NCBI GenBank assembly: GCA_041180805.1
Contig: JBEGQX010000185.1
Coordinates: forward strand, 1-5,900
DNA from: JBEGQX01 sp041180805
GTDB lineage: Bacteria > Planctomycetota > Planctomycetia > Gemmatales > Gemmataceae
Direction of reading: 5' to 3'
DNA length: 5,900 nt
The notes below the pieces were generated by a model that saw only the letters and a program-made list of their open reading frames with translations, ran no database searches and was not told the origin of the DNA. Positions 5,317-5,900 of this stretch are shown one piece after another. The translations under genes and the position numbers were made by a program. How positions within the stretch are numbered: the stretch's first letter is position 1; every line of letters begins with the position of its first letter.

Positions 5317-5900
5317 ATGAATAATTTCTTATCGCGCTGGTTCAAGAAGGTTTCCCCCAAGGCGTTGCGGAAGAAAGCTTCCAAATGGAACAGCCATCAG
5401 ATCAAGCTGGACCTAGTCAAGCTCGAGGAAAGGCTTGTTCCCGCACCCAACTTGCTGGTTCCCAGCACCACCTCCACCGCACCCCTGGGCTTCAATGCCG
5501 GCAGCCTTAATGTTTCCGGTGCACTGGGCATTACCCTGCTGGATACCCCCACCCCAGCCAGCACCACTCCCCTGCGGGTGACCATTGCCACCTCGGCAGG
5601 TACCGCTTCCGTGGGCACCCCATCCAATGTGACTGTTACCGGTGATGGCACCAACAATCTGCAGATTCAAGGCCCCTTGACGGATATCAACGCAGCCCTG
5701 GCGAACCTGGTGTATTCCAATAACACCGCGAACGCCACCCCTGCCACCATTACCGTAAGCGCGACCGATAACGCCTCTACCCCTTTGACCGATTCCAAGA
5801 CCATTTATGTCCGTGTGGCCGATCCAGCGTTGGCACCCACCATTACCACGGTGCTGGCCGATGTCGCCTATGACGCTGAAACCAACGCCTCGCCCGTAGC
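5317..5900 (+). CDS. Large exported or surface repeat protein, N-terminal part (runs off the window)
   Basis: An open frame of 194 codons without a stop, truncated by the window end. Residues 1-30 are strongly basic (nine Lys/Arg) and lack a classical hydrophobic signal peptide. 'LVKLEERLVPA' (33-43) follows, resembling the 'LE-x-R-x-VPA' motif found near the N-terminus of many giant exported proteins in Gemmataceae. After it the protein becomes Thr/Ala/Asn/Val-rich and beta-like. Residues about 105-167 contain 'VTVTGDGTNNLQIQG', 'LTDINAALANLVYS' and 'ATITVSATDNAS', which resemble cadherin/Ig-like adhesin repeats. 'PTITTVLADVAY' (174-185) may begin the next unit. The likely place is the cell surface or outside, with a structural or adhesive role. 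Whether it is regulated with the upstream sigma/kinase pair is unknown. Total length and repeat number cannot be seen. Confidence 0.8.
   Translation, partial: MNNFLSRWFKKVSPKALRKKASKWNSHQIKLDLVKLEERLVPAPNLLVPSTTSTAPLGFNAGSLNVSGALGITLLDTPTPASTTPLRVTIATSAGTASVGTPSNVTVTGDGTNNLQIQGPLTDINAALANLVYSNNTANATPATITVSATDNASTPLTDSKTIYVRVADPALAPTITTVLADVAYDAETNASPV

Overview
The window looks like a piece of a planctomycete chromosome, most likely from the Gemmatales/Gemmataceae side. I infer this from three things. An ECF-type sigma factor sits directly in front of a membrane-anchored Hanks-type Ser/Thr kinase. The large surface-protein gene at the right edge starts with a very basic N-terminus followed by 'LVKLEERLVPA', the 'LE-x-R-x-VPA' signature I associate with exported giant proteins of this group. 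The first gene combines an MdoC/OafA-like membrane acyltransferase with ankyrin repeats. By eye the base composition is moderate (about 50% GC in genes, clearly AT-richer between them), so I do not name a genus.

Layout, all genes on the + strand. (1) 1-1626: a 10-helix acyltransferase-3 protein with an ankyrin-repeat block inserted between helices 3 and 4. Its N-terminus is probably incomplete at the window edge. (2) 1627-2239: 613 bp without a convincing gene. It holds a REP-like compound hairpin, inverted and direct GC-rich repeats, a two-copy 10-bp tandem repeat, a T7-C-A7 palindrome and a good sigma70-like promoter with a perfect TATAAT. (3) 2240-2815: an ECF-like sigma factor of 191 aa. 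(4) 2889-4988: a 699-aa receptor-like kinase. It has an N-terminal H-x3-C-x2-C zinc-finger-like segment, a compact kinase domain, one transmembrane helix and a C-terminal region that reads as about seven beta-propeller blades. (5) 4989-5316: an AT-rich spacer with hairpins, including a strong one in the probable leader of the next gene. (6) 5317-5900: the first 194 codons of a large secreted or surface repeat protein, running off the window.

Working model (inference): the sigma factor and the kinase form one operon and one signalling unit. The extracytoplasmic propeller would sense something, the cytoplasmic kinase would pass the signal on, and the zinc-finger-like N-terminus would be placed to bind or release the neighbouring sigma factor. 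The downstream surface protein is a plausible but unproven target. The acyltransferase is a separate transcription unit and may modify an envelope glycan.
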